This document shows positions 16,453 to 25,406 of a DNA stretch of 64,000 bases, piece by piece. The DNA is from MR-S7 sp000400995 (lineage in GTDB: Bacteria; Pseudomonadota; Gammaproteobacteria; Burkholderiales; Burkholderiaceae_C): contig NZ_CP152342.1 in assembly GCF_045291395.1 (NCBI RefSeq), positions 5,084,001 to 5,148,000 on the forward strand. Reading direction: 5' to 3'. Positions within the stretch are counted from its first letter, which is position 1. Every line of letters begins with the position of its first letter. The notes beneath the pieces are model-generated. The model saw nothing but the letters and a program-made list of their open reading frames with translations. It did not search any database and had not been told where the DNA came from. The position numbers were made by a program, and so were the translations under genes.

Positions 16453-17658
16453 TCAGTGCGGCCGTTCCACTGCCAGCTCGCTCAGCACGCGCAGCAGCGA
16501 GCGGTTGACGTGCTCCAGTCCCAGCTCGTGCGTCTCGCAGAGCTGGCGGATGGCGGCCGCGTCGTCGCTCTCCAGCGCGCAGGCCATCTCCAGGCTGGGC
16601 GCGTAGGGGCCGGTGCGCAGCACCACGGCGTCGTAGATGCGCTCGGACAGCGGAAGGCGGCGCAGGATGGCGCCCAGCGGCTCGCGCAGCAGCTCGTCGA
16701 GCTGGGAGAACAGGCCGCTCAGGTAGACCTCGCGGCGCAGGTCCTTGCCCACGCCCGCGTCCATGAGGCGCTCGGTCAGGCGCGCGCGCAGCACCATGGA
16801 TTCGCGGATGGGGCGCAGGTCGGGCTCGGTGGCGGCATGGGGCAGTTGGTCCGACAGCCAGCGCGAGAGCGAGCCGTAGCCCATCATGACCAGGCCGCGC
16901 CGCAGCGAATCCACGCCCGTGCGCAGGCCCAGCGCGGCGGAGTTGGTGTAGACCAGGAAACGGTAGGCCAGCAGCGGGTCTTCGCCCAGGTGCTGCTCGA
17001 AGCTGTCGATGGACTGCTCCTCGTCGATGGCCTTCATGAGCGCGAACACCACGTCGTGCGCCGGCTGCAGCGGCTGGTGGCGCAGGCTGTGCAGCACGTC
17101 CTCCAGCGGCCAGCCGGCCACGGCGAGCGCGCCGCTGCCGTCCAGGCAGTGCGCCAGCAGCGCACGGCTGGCCACGTTGTCGTAGAGCTGCCCCGCGATC
17201 AGCGGGCTGCCCTGGGCCGCGCGGGCGGCTTGCAGGGCCAGCACCGCGTCGGTGCTGGACAGGTGCAGCAGGCTGTTGTCGAACAGGCGCGCGGTGTCGG
17301 TGTCGGGCAGGTGGTCCAGCGCGCCGCTCCAGACCAGGCGCAGCCCGCGCGCATGCGCCTGCTGCGCGCGGGCGCGCAGGCCGGGGTCGGCCAGCCAGGC
17401 GCCGGGCACTTCGATCCAGGGCGTGCCGCGCGGCGCATGCTCCAGCAGCTCGCCCAGCAGCGCCTGCGAGCGCGGCGACAGCAGCAGCGGCGGGGAGCTG
17501 GCCGTCCACAGCTCCTGCAGGGTGCGCAGCAGGTGCGGCGCATCCACCAGCGCCGCGCCTTCGCTTTGCACGTAGAGCTGCACGCCGGCCAGCCTGCGGG
17601 CGGCGTTCCAGAGGGGGCGGTAGCCCAGGACGAGGCTGCCAAGAACGGATTGGACCAT
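16453..17658 (-). CDS. HDOD-domain signalling protein (degenerate EAL-HDOD, YuxH-like)
   Basis: 401 residues. Roughly residues 205-390 match an HDOD domain (HD-related output domain; DVVFALMKAIDEEQ, LGEDPLLAYRFLVYTNS, LRRGLVMMGYGSLSRWL). The N-terminal half has the layout of a degenerate EAL domain as in the YuxH group but lacks the EAL catalytic signature, so c-di-GMP hydrolysis is unlikely. It lies directly downstream of flgL on the same strand (39 bp), which suggests it may be expressed with late flagellar genes and signal to motility; this is inference. Confidence 0.75.
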   Translation of the reverse strand: MVQSVLGSLVLGYRPLWNAARRLAGVQLYVQSEGAALVDAPHLLRTLQELWTASSPPLLLSPRSQALLGELLEHAPRGTPWIEVPGAWLADPGLRARAQQAHARGLRLVWSGALDHLPDTDTARLFDNSLLHLSSTDAVLALQAARAAQGSPLIAGQLYDNVASRALLAHCLDGSGALAVAGWPLEDVLHSLRHQPLQPAHDVVFALMKAIDEEQSIDSFEQHLGEDPLLAYRFLVYTNSAALGLRTGVDSLRRGLVMMGYGSLSRWLSDQLPHAATEPDLRPIRESMVLRARLTERLMDAGVGKDLRREVYLSGLFSQLDELLREPLGAILRRLPLSERIYDAVVLRTGPYAPSLEMACALESDDAAAIRQLCETHELGLEHVNRSLLRVLSELAVERPH

Positions 17659-17697
17659 GGCGGGATTGTCAACGAAGCGGCAGCGCTGTCAGTGCCA

Positions 17698-18966
17698 TCA
17701 ACGCATGAAATCGAACAGCGAGAGCCGCTGCACCTGCGCGTAGGACTGCAGGGCCGCCTGGTAGCCCGTGTGGGCGTTCTGGAAGTCGGAGATGCCCTTG
17801 AGCATGTCCAGGTCCTCGGCGCGCGAGCGGTCGGCCTCCAGCTGCACGGAGCGCTGGCCCTGGTCGTCGCTGATGCGGTCGGCGCGGTTGAGCAGCTCGC
17901 CCGCGTAGCTGCGCACCTGCAGCACGCGCTCGAGCCCCGCGTCGATGTTGGCGAGCGCCTGTTCGACGGCCTGCGTGGCGTCGGTCTTGTTCGTCGACTC
18001 GCCGATGCCGCGGATGGCGCTGTCGATGGTGCCCATGAGGCTGGTGCTGGGCGTGAGGCCTACGGTGTCGCCCACGGCGGGCGAGCCCTTGAGATCGAAG
18101 GCCATGACCGTCTGGCCGCCTTCCTGGATCTGGATGGGGACGGGCTGGCCGTTCACCGCCGGGCCGGCGGACAGGCCGGGGGTGGTGGTGACCACGCCGT
18201 TCCTGTCGGTCTTGGTGAGCGTATAGGTTACCGTGGTGCCGTTGACCGGGTCCACGGTGAAGGAATCGACCTGCAGTGCGTAGCTCGCACCGTCGAGCAG
18301 CTCGCGGTTGGAGGTGGTCACGGCGCTGGTGGTGAGCGTGCTGCCCGCGCCGCGCGGCGCAATGTCGGCCTGGTAGACGCCGTCGCGCACGGGGTCGAAC
18401 ATGAAGGCCGCATGGCCGTCCAGGATGCTGGCGATGTCGGTGCCGGTGCTGCCGGCCTGGCCGGGCAGGCCGTTGAAGGTGTAGTCGGGCGAGGACAGCA
18501 GCGGCCCCAGGAAGGGCTTGAGCGCGCTGCCCAGCGCGCCCAGCAGCGGCTGGCCGTTGGTGTCCTTGCGGTTGACGACCTCGGTGAGCTGGTCGCGCAG
18601 GCTCTGGATCTGGTTGGCCTGGATCTTCTGGTCTTCGGGGCTCTTGAAGGAGCCATTGCCCGCGCCCACCACCAGTCCGCGGATCTGCTGCACCAGGTCC
18701 ACGGCGTCGCCCAGCGTGGCTTCGGCCTGCGCGACGGAGTTGCGCTGCGTGTCCAGCGCGCGCTGCTCGGCCTGGATGCGGCTGATGCGTGTGAGCGCGC
18801 GCTCGGCCTGCGCGGCGGCCACGGGATCGTCGCTCGCGCGCACCACCCGCTTGCCCGAGGTCATGTTCTCCTGCAGTCCCGACAGCGTCGATTGCCGTGT
18901 CTGCAGGTTGCGCACGGCGCTGTCGTACATGTTGGCCGTGCTCACGCGGTAGAAGGTGCTGGTCAT
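17698..18966 (-). CDS. flgL: Flagellar hook-filament junction protein FlgL (HAP3)
   Basis: 422 residues, flagellin-like N- and C-termini (STANMYDSAVRNLQTRQSTL; FQNAHTGYQAALQSYAQVQR) with a longer middle region. It forms the ring that joins the hook cap protein FlgK to flagellin and is secreted by the flagellar export apparatus. It follows flgK with a two-base gap. Last flagellar gene of the flgB-to-flgL block. Confidence 0.95.
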   Translation of the reverse strand: MTSTFYRVSTANMYDSAVRNLQTRQSTLSGLQENMTSGKRVVRASDDPVAAAQAERALTRISRIQAEQRALDTQRNSVAQAEATLGDAVDLVQQIRGLVVGAGNGSFKSPEDQKIQANQIQSLRDQLTEVVNRKDTNGQPLLGALGSALKPFLGPLLSSPDYTFNGLPGQAGSTGTDIASILDGHAAFMFDPVRDGVYQADIAPRGAGSTLTTSAVTTSNRELLDGASYALQVDSFTVDPVNGTTVTYTLTKTDRNGVVTTTPGLSAGPAVNGQPVPIQIQEGGQTVMAFDLKGSPAVGDTVGLTPSTSLMGTIDSAIRGIGESTNKTDATQAVEQALANIDAGLERVLQVRSYAGELLNRADRISDDQGQRSVQLEADRSRAEDLDMLKGISDFQNAHTGYQAALQSYAQVQRLSLFDFMR

Positions 18967-18968
18967 GG

Positions 18969-20897
18969 TCAGCGTCCCATCGTGGAGATGAGGTTGTCGA
19001 AAATGGTCTGCGCGATCTGCAGCATCTTGGCAGAAGCCTGGTAGGCCTGCTGGTACTGGATCAGCTTGGCGGCTTCCTCGTCCAGGTTCACGCCGGAGAC
19101 GGCCGTGCGGTCGGCTTCCAGGTTGCTGGCGATGGAATCCGAGAGCTTGGCGGCGTACATGGCGCTCTGTGTGCGTGTGCCCACCTGGGCCATGAGGCCG
19201 GCGTAGCCATCGGCCATCGTGGATTCGTCGAACATCTTCACGTCGCGCAGGTCCTTGAGTGCCGTGGCGTTGCCGGCGTTGCGCGTGTACATGTCGCCGT
19301 ACTGCGGGTCCAGCGCGTTGCCGATGGTGACCGTGTCGCCGTTCTTGGGCGTGCCCTGCAGGGTGATGGACCAGCCGTCGATCTCGATGGGCTCGCCGGG
19401 GGTGTAGGGCAGTGTCGTTCCCGATGGCGGCGTGGTCGAGCCGGACACGGTGAAAGTCGGCGGCGAGCCGGCATTGAAGGCCAGCGTCACGCCGCCCGGG
19501 ATGGGGGGCGGGGTGAAGCTGCTGTCCGTGGCTTTCAGGCTTGCCAGTTGCAGCGTGCCTGTGTTGGACGTGCCCATGGCCGCGTTGATGGGATTGGCTG
19601 CCGCCAGGTCGCGCGGCGAGTAGACCAGCATCTGCATGTTGGCTGCTGCGTTGGCGAAGGGCTTGAACAGTATGCGCTCACCCGTGGCACCCGCCGTCGT
19701 GAGGTTGAACGAGAGGCCGTCGATGTCTTGCAGCGCCGGATCGGCCAGGCTCGTGAATGCCGTGGATTTGCCGTCCGACAGGCGCACCACCTGGCCTGCG
19801 GGCGGAGTGGTGAAGCGCACCTCATAGTCGGAGGCGGCGAAGCGCGTGGCGTCGGTGAATGTGACTGTTCCTGCCGCCGCTCCGCTGGAATAGCCTGTGG
19901 CGCTCATGGGGACGGAGAACAGGTCCTTGCCCATGGTGCCGTCGAGCGTGAGGCCCAGGTTCTGCTGGGAGTTCATGGTGATGGCGATGGCTTGGGCCAT
20001 GCGGCCGAGCAGGTTGCGGCCTTCCGCCAGATCGTTGTTGGCGAAGCGCAGCAGACCCGAGACCTCGCCGCCGCCGAGCATGCCCTCGTTCAGTTCCACC
20101 GGAGCGCTTCCGGCGCGGTTGAAGTAGATCGCCATCTGCTGGCTGCCCGGAAACTGCGCGGATTCGCTGACCGACAGCGACGAGGCCGTGCTGCCCAGCA
20201 CCAGCGCCTGGCTGCCACCCACGAAGATGCCCATGGTGCCATCGTCGGCGGGAATCTGCGTGGTCTGCACGTACTGGTTGAGTTCGCGGATGAGCTGGTC
20301 GCGCTTGTCCAGCAGATCGTTGGGGCTCTGGCCGTTGCCTTTGACGCGCGCGATCTGCTCGTTCACATCGGCAATGCTCTTGGCGATGCTGTTGATGTGG
20401 TCCACATCGGTCTTGAGCTGCTCGGTCACCGATTGCTCGATGTCGCGCAGCCGCTCGGCCGACGAGCGCATGCGCGCGGCCATCTCGTCCATGCGGGTGA
20501 GCGTGACGGTGCGCGCCGAGATGTCGGTGGGCGAGGCGATCACGTCGCCCAGCGAGTTCATCATGTCGGTGATGGCCGCGCCCAGCCCGCTGCTGCCGCC
20601 GCTGAACACGTCCTGCATCTGCGTGAGGCGCTCGGCGCGCGTCGTGTCGCCCGCCTGCATGGCCTGCGCCGCCGCGGCCTGGCGGGTGAGCAGCTCGTTG
20701 TGGTTGCGCAGGATGGTGGCCACGTTCACGCCCTTGCCGATGTAGCCGCCGCCGGTGAACTGGCCCTGCACGGTCTCCATGACCACGCTCTGGCGCGAGT
20801 AGCCGGCCACGCTCACGTTGGCGATGTTGTGGCCCGTGGTCTGCAGGGCCACCTGGTTGGCGAGGAGGGCGCGAGCGCCGACGTTGAGGAGGCTCAT
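18969..20897 (-). CDS. flgK: Flagellar hook-associated protein FlgK (HAP1)
   Basis: 642 residues, normal size. The conserved start LLNVGARALLANQVALQTTG and NIANVSVAGYSRQ show an axial rod/hook family protein; the C-terminal VNLDEEAAKLIQYQQAYQAS is the usual HAP1 end. It sits between hook and filament with FlgL. The middle (about residues 330-560) is Thr/Ser/Pro-rich and more variable. Eleven bases separate it from flgJ upstream. Confidence 0.95.
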   Translation of the reverse strand: MSLLNVGARALLANQVALQTTGHNIANVSVAGYSRQSVVMETVQGQFTGGGYIGKGVNVATILRNHNELLTRQAAAAQAMQAGDTTRAERLTQMQDVFSGGSSGLGAAITDMMNSLGDVIASPTDISARTVTLTRMDEMAARMRSSAERLRDIEQSVTEQLKTDVDHINSIAKSIADVNEQIARVKGNGQSPNDLLDKRDQLIRELNQYVQTTQIPADDGTMGIFVGGSQALVLGSTASSLSVSESAQFPGSQQMAIYFNRAGSAPVELNEGMLGGGEVSGLLRFANNDLAEGRNLLGRMAQAIAITMNSQQNLGLTLDGTMGKDLFSVPMSATGYSSGAAAGTVTFTDATRFAASDYEVRFTTPPAGQVVRLSDGKSTAFTSLADPALQDIDGLSFNLTTAGATGERILFKPFANAAANMQMLVYSPRDLAAANPINAAMGTSNTGTLQLASLKATDSSFTPPPIPGGVTLAFNAGSPPTFTVSGSTTPPSGTTLPYTPGEPIEIDGWSITLQGTPKNGDTVTIGNALDPQYGDMYTRNAGNATALKDLRDVKMFDESTMADGYAGLMAQVGTRTQSAMYAAKLSDSIASNLEADRTAVSGVNLDEEAAKLIQYQQAYQASAKMLQIAQTIFDNLISTMGR

Positions 20898-20908
20898 GGT
20901 TCAGTGCT

Positions 20909-21856
20909 TCAGGCCTGGGTGCCGGGCGCCTGGGCCACGACGGGGTTGCGCGCCACGGCCTGCGTGCTCTGGATGGCGCGGCTGAGCTTGGCGGCGTACT
21001 GCGGGTCGGTGGCGTAGCCGGCCTTCTGCAGCTCGGCGGCGTAGGCCAGGGCCGAATGGGTCTTGGCGCGCGCCTTTTCGTAGCGCGGGCTTTCGGTGAT
21101 CAGGCGGGCGTAGTCCTTGAACGATTCCTCATAGGAGCCGTAGGCGCGGAACTTGGCCGTGACCTTGCGCGCCGCGCCGTTGATGTATTCGGTGGTGGTC
21201 ACCTCGGCCACCTTGCCCGTCCAGCCCTTGCCGGCCTTGATGCCGAACAGGTTGAACGAATTGCTGCCGTCCTTGTTGCGGATCTCGCCCTTGCCCCAGC
21301 CCGTTTCGTGCCCGGCCTGGCCCAACATGAAGCTGGCGGGAATGCCGCTCTCGCGCGCCACGCGCTCGGCGGCGCTGCGGTGGTGCTGCACGAAGTTGTC
21401 GCGGCCCTTGGGTGAAGGCGCCTGCGCATTGTCGGCGCGCGCCGGCTTGCGCAGCGTGGCGTCCAGGCTCAGCGTGGAGCCGGGCACCAGCGTGGCCTCG
21501 CCGTCGCCGCCGAGCTGGCGGGAGAGCTGGCGCTGGATGGCCTCGGACAGCCCGCCCGGCAGGCCCGCCATCTGCACCGAGAGCTGCTGGTCGAACAGGT
21601 CGTTGGCCAGGTTGCCTTCGGCGCCGTCGAGCAGGCCGGACTTCATGGTGGCCTCGCGCATGCTCTTGATCAGCTCGCGCATGAACAGCGATTCGAGCTG
21701 CTTGGCGGCTTCCTTCGTCGCGTCCTTGGCGGCCTGTGCATCGCCTTGCGTGGCCTGCAGCTTGAGCGCGTTGAGCGAGCGCCCGTCCACGGCCAGCGCC
21801 TGGTTCATCGCCGAGCGCGCGGACGCGGTGCCGCTGGTGGACAGGTCGAAGGTCAT
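20909..21856 (-). CDS. flgJ: Flagellar rod-capping protein / peptidoglycan hydrolase FlgJ
   Basis: 315 residues with both domains of the long FlgJ type: an N-terminal rod cap (AAKQLESLFMRELIKSMREA, about 50-70) and a C-terminal glucosaminidase-type muramidase (about 160-300; FMLGQAGHETGWGKGEI with the catalytic Glu, FNLFGIKAG). It caps the growing rod and opens the cell wall in the periplasm. The start ATG overlaps the flgI stop by one base (TGATG), a coupled arrangement. Confidence 0.95.
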   Translation of the reverse strand: MTFDLSTSGTASARSAMNQALAVDGRSLNALKLQATQGDAQAAKDATKEAAKQLESLFMRELIKSMREATMKSGLLDGAEGNLANDLFDQQLSVQMAGLPGGLSEAIQRQLSRQLGGDGEATLVPGSTLSLDATLRKPARADNAQAPSPKGRDNFVQHHRSAAERVARESGIPASFMLGQAGHETGWGKGEIRNKDGSNSFNLFGIKAGKGWTGKVAEVTTTEYINGAARKVTAKFRAYGSYEESFKDYARLITESPRYEKARAKTHSALAYAAELQKAGYATDPQYAAKLSRAIQSTQAVARNPVVAQAPGTQA

Positions 21857-23001
21857 CAGATCACCTCCAGCTCCGCGTTCAGCGCGCCTGCGGCCTTGAT
21901 GGCCTGCAGGATGGCCAGCAGGTCCTGCGGCGTGGCGCCCAGGGTGTTGAGCGCGCGCACCACGTCGGCCAATTGGGGCGAGGCGGGCATCTCGATCACC
22001 TTGCCGCCGTCCTGCTTGACCTCGATGTCGCTCTTTTGCGCCACCACGGTCTGGCCCTGCGACAGCGGCGCGGGCTGGCTGATGACGGGCGTGCTGCTGA
22101 TGGTGATGGCCAGGTTGCCGTGCGCGATGGCGCAGGGGCCCAGCGTCACCGCCTGGTTGAGCACGATGGAGCCGGTGCGAGCGTTGATCACCACCTTGGC
22201 GGCCGGCGTGGTGTTGGGCAGCTGCAGCTCTTCCAGTTCGGCGATGAAGTTCACGCGCGCGCCGGGGTCCTGCGGCGCGCGCACCTGCACGGTGCGCCCG
22301 TCCAGCGCGGTGGCCGTGCCGCCGCCCAGGCGGCCGTTGATGGCATTGGCCACCTTGCGCGCGGTCTGGAAGTCGGAGGCGTTCAGGCCCAGGTTGATGG
22401 TGTCGCCGTCGTGCAGCGGCGTGGGCACGGAGCGCTCGACCTGCGCGCCGTCGGGCACGCGGCCCGCGCTCAGGTGGTTGATCTGCACCTTGCTGCCGCC
22501 GGCCGACGCGCCGGCGCCACCCACGACGACGTTGCCCTGGGCCAGGGCGTAGATCTCGCCGTCGGCGCCGCGCAGCGGCGTGGCGATCAGCGTGCCGCCC
22601 TTGAGCGACTTGGCGTTGCCCATGGAGGACACGCTCACGTCGATCATCTGGCCCGGCTGGGCGAAGGCGGGCAGCTGCGCGGTCACGATCACCGTGGCCA
22701 CGTTCTTGAGCTGCGGCGCCGTGGTGCCCGGCGGCAGGCTGATGCCCATCTGCAGCAGGTAGTTCTGCATGGCCTGCGTGGTGATCGGCATCTGCGTGGT
22801 CTGGTCGCCGGTGCCGTCCAGCCCCACCACGAGCCCGTAGCCCGTGAGCTGGTTGCTGCGCACGCCCTGCACGGCGGCCACTTCCTTGATGCGCAGCGCA
22901 TGCGCCGGCAGCGCCGCAGCGAGCGCGAGCGCCCCGAACGCCGCCAGCCGCCGCAGCGTGCGCAGAGCAGCCGATGAAGGGAGCAGGGCAAAGGTGGTCA
23001 T
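21856..23001 (-). CDS. flgI: Flagellar P-ring protein FlgI
   Basis: 381 residues with a Sec signal peptide ending near ALPAHA (about residue 35), then LRIKEVAAVQGVRSNQLTGY and GLVVGLDGTGDQT, hallmarks of FlgI. It forms the P ring in the peptidoglycan layer with help from FlgA. It is separated from flgH by about 140 bp that contain a dispersed repeat, unlike the tight spacing elsewhere in this block. Confidence 0.96.
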   Translation of the reverse strand: MTTFALLPSSAALRTLRRLAAFGALALAAALPAHALRIKEVAAVQGVRSNQLTGYGLVVGLDGTGDQTTQMPITTQAMQNYLLQMGISLPPGTTAPQLKNVATVIVTAQLPAFAQPGQMIDVSVSSMGNAKSLKGGTLIATPLRGADGEIYALAQGNVVVGGAGASAGGSKVQINHLSAGRVPDGAQVERSVPTPLHDGDTINLGLNASDFQTARKVANAINGRLGGGTATALDGRTVQVRAPQDPGARVNFIAELEELQLPNTTPAAKVVINARTGSIVLNQAVTLGPCAIAHGNLAITISSTPVISQPAPLSQGQTVVAQKSDIEVKQDGGKVIEMPASPQLADVVRALNTLGATPQDLLAILQAIKAAGALNAELEVI

Positions 23002-23085
23002 GGCAATGATTGTGGGCTGCCACGCGCCAGGCGAATTACCGAAAAGCCGCCCGAAAAGCCGCCTATTCGCGGAACACGGATTTCA

Positions 23086-23140
23086 ATGAAAAACGCTTCC
23101 AGCGCTTGACAGGAAAGCGCTGGAAGCTATGGTTTTTGAT
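23086..23140 (-). repeat. Dispersed hairpin repeat, copy 7
   Basis: ATAGCTTCCAGCGCTT-7 nt-AAGCGCTGGAAGCGTTTTT on the minus strand, between the flgH stop and the flgI start. Confidence 0.88.
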
Positions 23141-23142
23141 GG

Positions 23143-23828
23143 CTAGAACGGGGCGACGGAATTGAAGGCCCGCGACAGCCAGCCCATGGCCTGCGCCTCG
23201 CTCTGCGCACCGCGCCCGCGCGACTGCAGTCGCGCGTTGGCGACCTGGGTGGAGGCGATCACGCTGCCCGGGTGCAGCGCGCGTGGGTCCACGGTGCCGG
23301 AGAAGCGCAGCACATCCACGTTCTCGTTCACGCCGATCTGCTTTTCTCCCGCCACCAGCAGGTGGCCGTTGGGCAGGACCTCGATAACGGTGGTGGAGAT
23401 GGAGCCGGTGAAGGTGTTGTTGCTTTCGGTGCCGCCCTTCCCTGCAAAAGCGTTGCTGCTGGATGCGCCCAGGTTGAGCTTGCCCAGCTTGCCTGCACCC
23501 ACGAAGGGGAAGGCGGAGATGCCGGCCGATGTGTCCGAGCTGCGGTCGATGCTGGAGCTGGAGTTCTGCTTGGCCGTTACCTGCTCCACGATCTGGATGG
23601 TGACGATATCGCCCACCATGCGGGCGCGCCGGTCCTCGAATGCAGGGCGGTAGCTTGCCGCATGGAACAGGCTGCCGGTGGCAGGCCCGGTGGGGCGCGG
23701 CATGGCAGCCACGGGCGGGGGGCGGTGGGCAGCAGGTCCACGGGCGGCGGCGGATTGAGCGTGGCGCAGCCCGTGGCAAGCATGGCCAGGGCGGAGGCTG
23801 CGAGCAGGCGCAGGGCGGGGGGCATCAT
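23143..23828 (-). pseudogene. flgH: Flagellar L-ring lipoprotein FlgH, frameshifted
   Basis: The first 36 or so codons (from 23828, good AGGAAGG ribosome-binding site) encode a lipoprotein signal LAASALAMLATGCATLNPPP with the lipobox cysteine. The rest of FlgH (from GSLFHAASYRPAFEDRRA to the C-terminus at 23143) is in a different frame. The break is at a run of six G on the plus strand (23717-23722, six C in the coding strand). Adding one C gives an uninterrupted 228-residue FlgH. FlgH forms the outer-membrane L ring. Either the base is missing through sequencing error or the gene is truly broken; every other gene of this flg block is intact. Confidence 0.85.
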
Positions 23829-23845
23829 GGCGTCCTTCCTATCTT

Positions 23846-24628
23846 TCACAGCTGCGACAGCTTGGCCAGCATCTGGTCCGAGGTCTGGATGGCCTTGGAG
23901 TTCATCTCGTAGGCGCGCTGGGTCTGGATCATGGTGACCAGCTCCTCGACCACATTGACGTTGGACGACTCCAGGAAGCCCTGGCGCATGATGCCCAGCC
24001 CATTGGTGCCCGGCTGGCCCTGCTGCGGCGGGCCCGAGGCGGCCGATTCCTTGTACATGTTCTGCCCCACGGGCTCCAGGCCGGCGTTGTTGACGAAGCT
24101 GGACATGGCGAGCTGGCCGATCTGCTGCGGCTGGGGGTTGCCCGGCACGGTAGCGCTGACGACGCCGTCCTCGCCGATGCTCACCTTGGTGGCGTTGGGC
24201 GGCACGGTGATGCCGTTGGCCACTGGCAGGCCGCTGGACGTGACCATGCGCCCCTGCGCGTCGAGCTTGAACGAGCCGTCGCGCGTGTAGCCGATGGTGC
24301 CGTCGGGCAGCTGGATTTCGAAGAAGCCGTTGCCGTTGATGGCCACGTCCAGGCTGTTGCCCGACTGCTGCAGCGGACCCTGCGTGAAGTTGCGGCTGGT
24401 GGCCACCACGTTCACGCCCAGGCCCAGGTGCAGACCGGTGGGAAGCTGGTTCTGCTCGGTGGTCTGCGCGCCGACCTGGCGCAGGTTCTGATAGATCAGG
24501 TCCTCGAACACGGCGTTGTTGCGCTTGAAGCCCGAGGTGGAGACGTTGGCGAGGTTGTGGGAGATCACGTCCAGCTGCGTCTGCTGGGCGGTCATGCCGG
24601 TCTTGGCGATCCACAGGGAATTGATCAT
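23846..24628 (-). CDS. flgG: Flagellar distal rod protein FlgG
   Basis: 260 residues, the standard FlgG length. The N-terminal SLWIAKTGMTAQQTQLDVIS and NLANVSTSGFKR and the C-terminal NVVEELVTMIQTQRAYEMNS are diagnostic. It builds the distal rod, exported by the type III apparatus. It lies 12 bp after flgF and 17 bp before flgH in the same operon. Confidence 0.97.
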   Translation of the reverse strand: MINSLWIAKTGMTAQQTQLDVISHNLANVSTSGFKRNNAVFEDLIYQNLRQVGAQTTEQNQLPTGLHLGLGVNVVATSRNFTQGPLQQSGNSLDVAINGNGFFEIQLPDGTIGYTRDGSFKLDAQGRMVTSSGLPVANGITVPPNATKVSIGEDGVVSATVPGNPQPQQIGQLAMSSFVNNAGLEPVGQNMYKESAASGPPQQGQPGTNGLGIMRQGFLESSNVNVVEELVTMIQTQRAYEMNSKAIQTSDQMLAKLSQL

Positions 24629-24640
24629 GGCGTTCTTCCT

Positions 24641-25381
24641 TTAGCCGTTGGTGCTGAGCAGCCGGGCGGCGGCCTTGTCGTCGTTCTCGGCGGTTTGCAG
24701 CAGGCGCATCTGCTGCTCGAACTGGCGCGCGGCGGCGATCATGCCCACCATGCATTCGACGGCATTCACGTTGGAGCCTTCCAGCGCACCCGAGGCCAGG
24801 CGCGCATTGGCGTCGTTGGGCATAGGCTCGCCCGAGGCGGTGCGGAACAGCGCGTCGTTGCCGCGCTGCAGCGGGTCTTCGGCCGTGGGCGTGGCGAGCT
24901 TGATGCGCCCGATGGCCTGCGGCACCTGGCCGGGCACGCGCGCAGTGATGGTGCCGTCGCTGCCCAGCATGGCCTCGGCGCCCTGAGGCACCTCGATGGG
25001 GCCGCCGCCGTCGGAGAGCACTGTCAGGCCGTTGTGCGTGACGAGCTGGCCCTCGGCCGTGACGGTGAAGGCTCCGTTGCGCGTATAGGCCTCGGTGCCG
25101 TCCAGGCCCTGCACGGCGAACCAGGCGTTGCCCAGGGCCATGCCGTCGAGCGGGCGGCCGGTGCGCTGCACGGGACCGGGCGTGTCCACATGACCGGAGG
25201 TGGCTTCCAGCGCGAACACGCGCGTGCTGGAGCCGTCGCCCTGCAGCGGCACCGAGCGGAAGTTGGACATTTCCGCCCGGAAACCATTGGTGGAGACGTT
25301 CGCCAGGTTGTTGGACAGCACCGCCTGCCGGTGCGCAGCGGCGCTGGCGCCGGTCATGGAGGTGTAGATGATGCGGTCCAT
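24641..25381 (-). CDS. flgF: Flagellar proximal rod protein FlgF
   Basis: 246 residues. MDRIIYTSMTGASAAAHRQA and NNLANVSTNGFRAEM at the N-terminus and NVNAVECMVGMIAAARQFE at the C-terminus identify FlgF, a proximal rod component. It lies between flgE and flgG as in other betaproteobacteria. Confidence 0.96.
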   Translation of the reverse strand: MDRIIYTSMTGASAAAHRQAVLSNNLANVSTNGFRAEMSNFRSVPLQGDGSSTRVFALEATSGHVDTPGPVQRTGRPLDGMALGNAWFAVQGLDGTEAYTRNGAFTVTAEGQLVTHNGLTVLSDGGGPIEVPQGAEAMLGSDGTITARVPGQVPQAIGRIKLATPTAEDPLQRGNDALFRTASGEPMPNDANARLASGALEGSNVNAVECMVGMIAAARQFEQQMRLLQTAENDDKAAARLLSTNG

Positions 25382-25406
25382 GGCGTGGTCTCCAGGTCAG
25401 GCAGCG

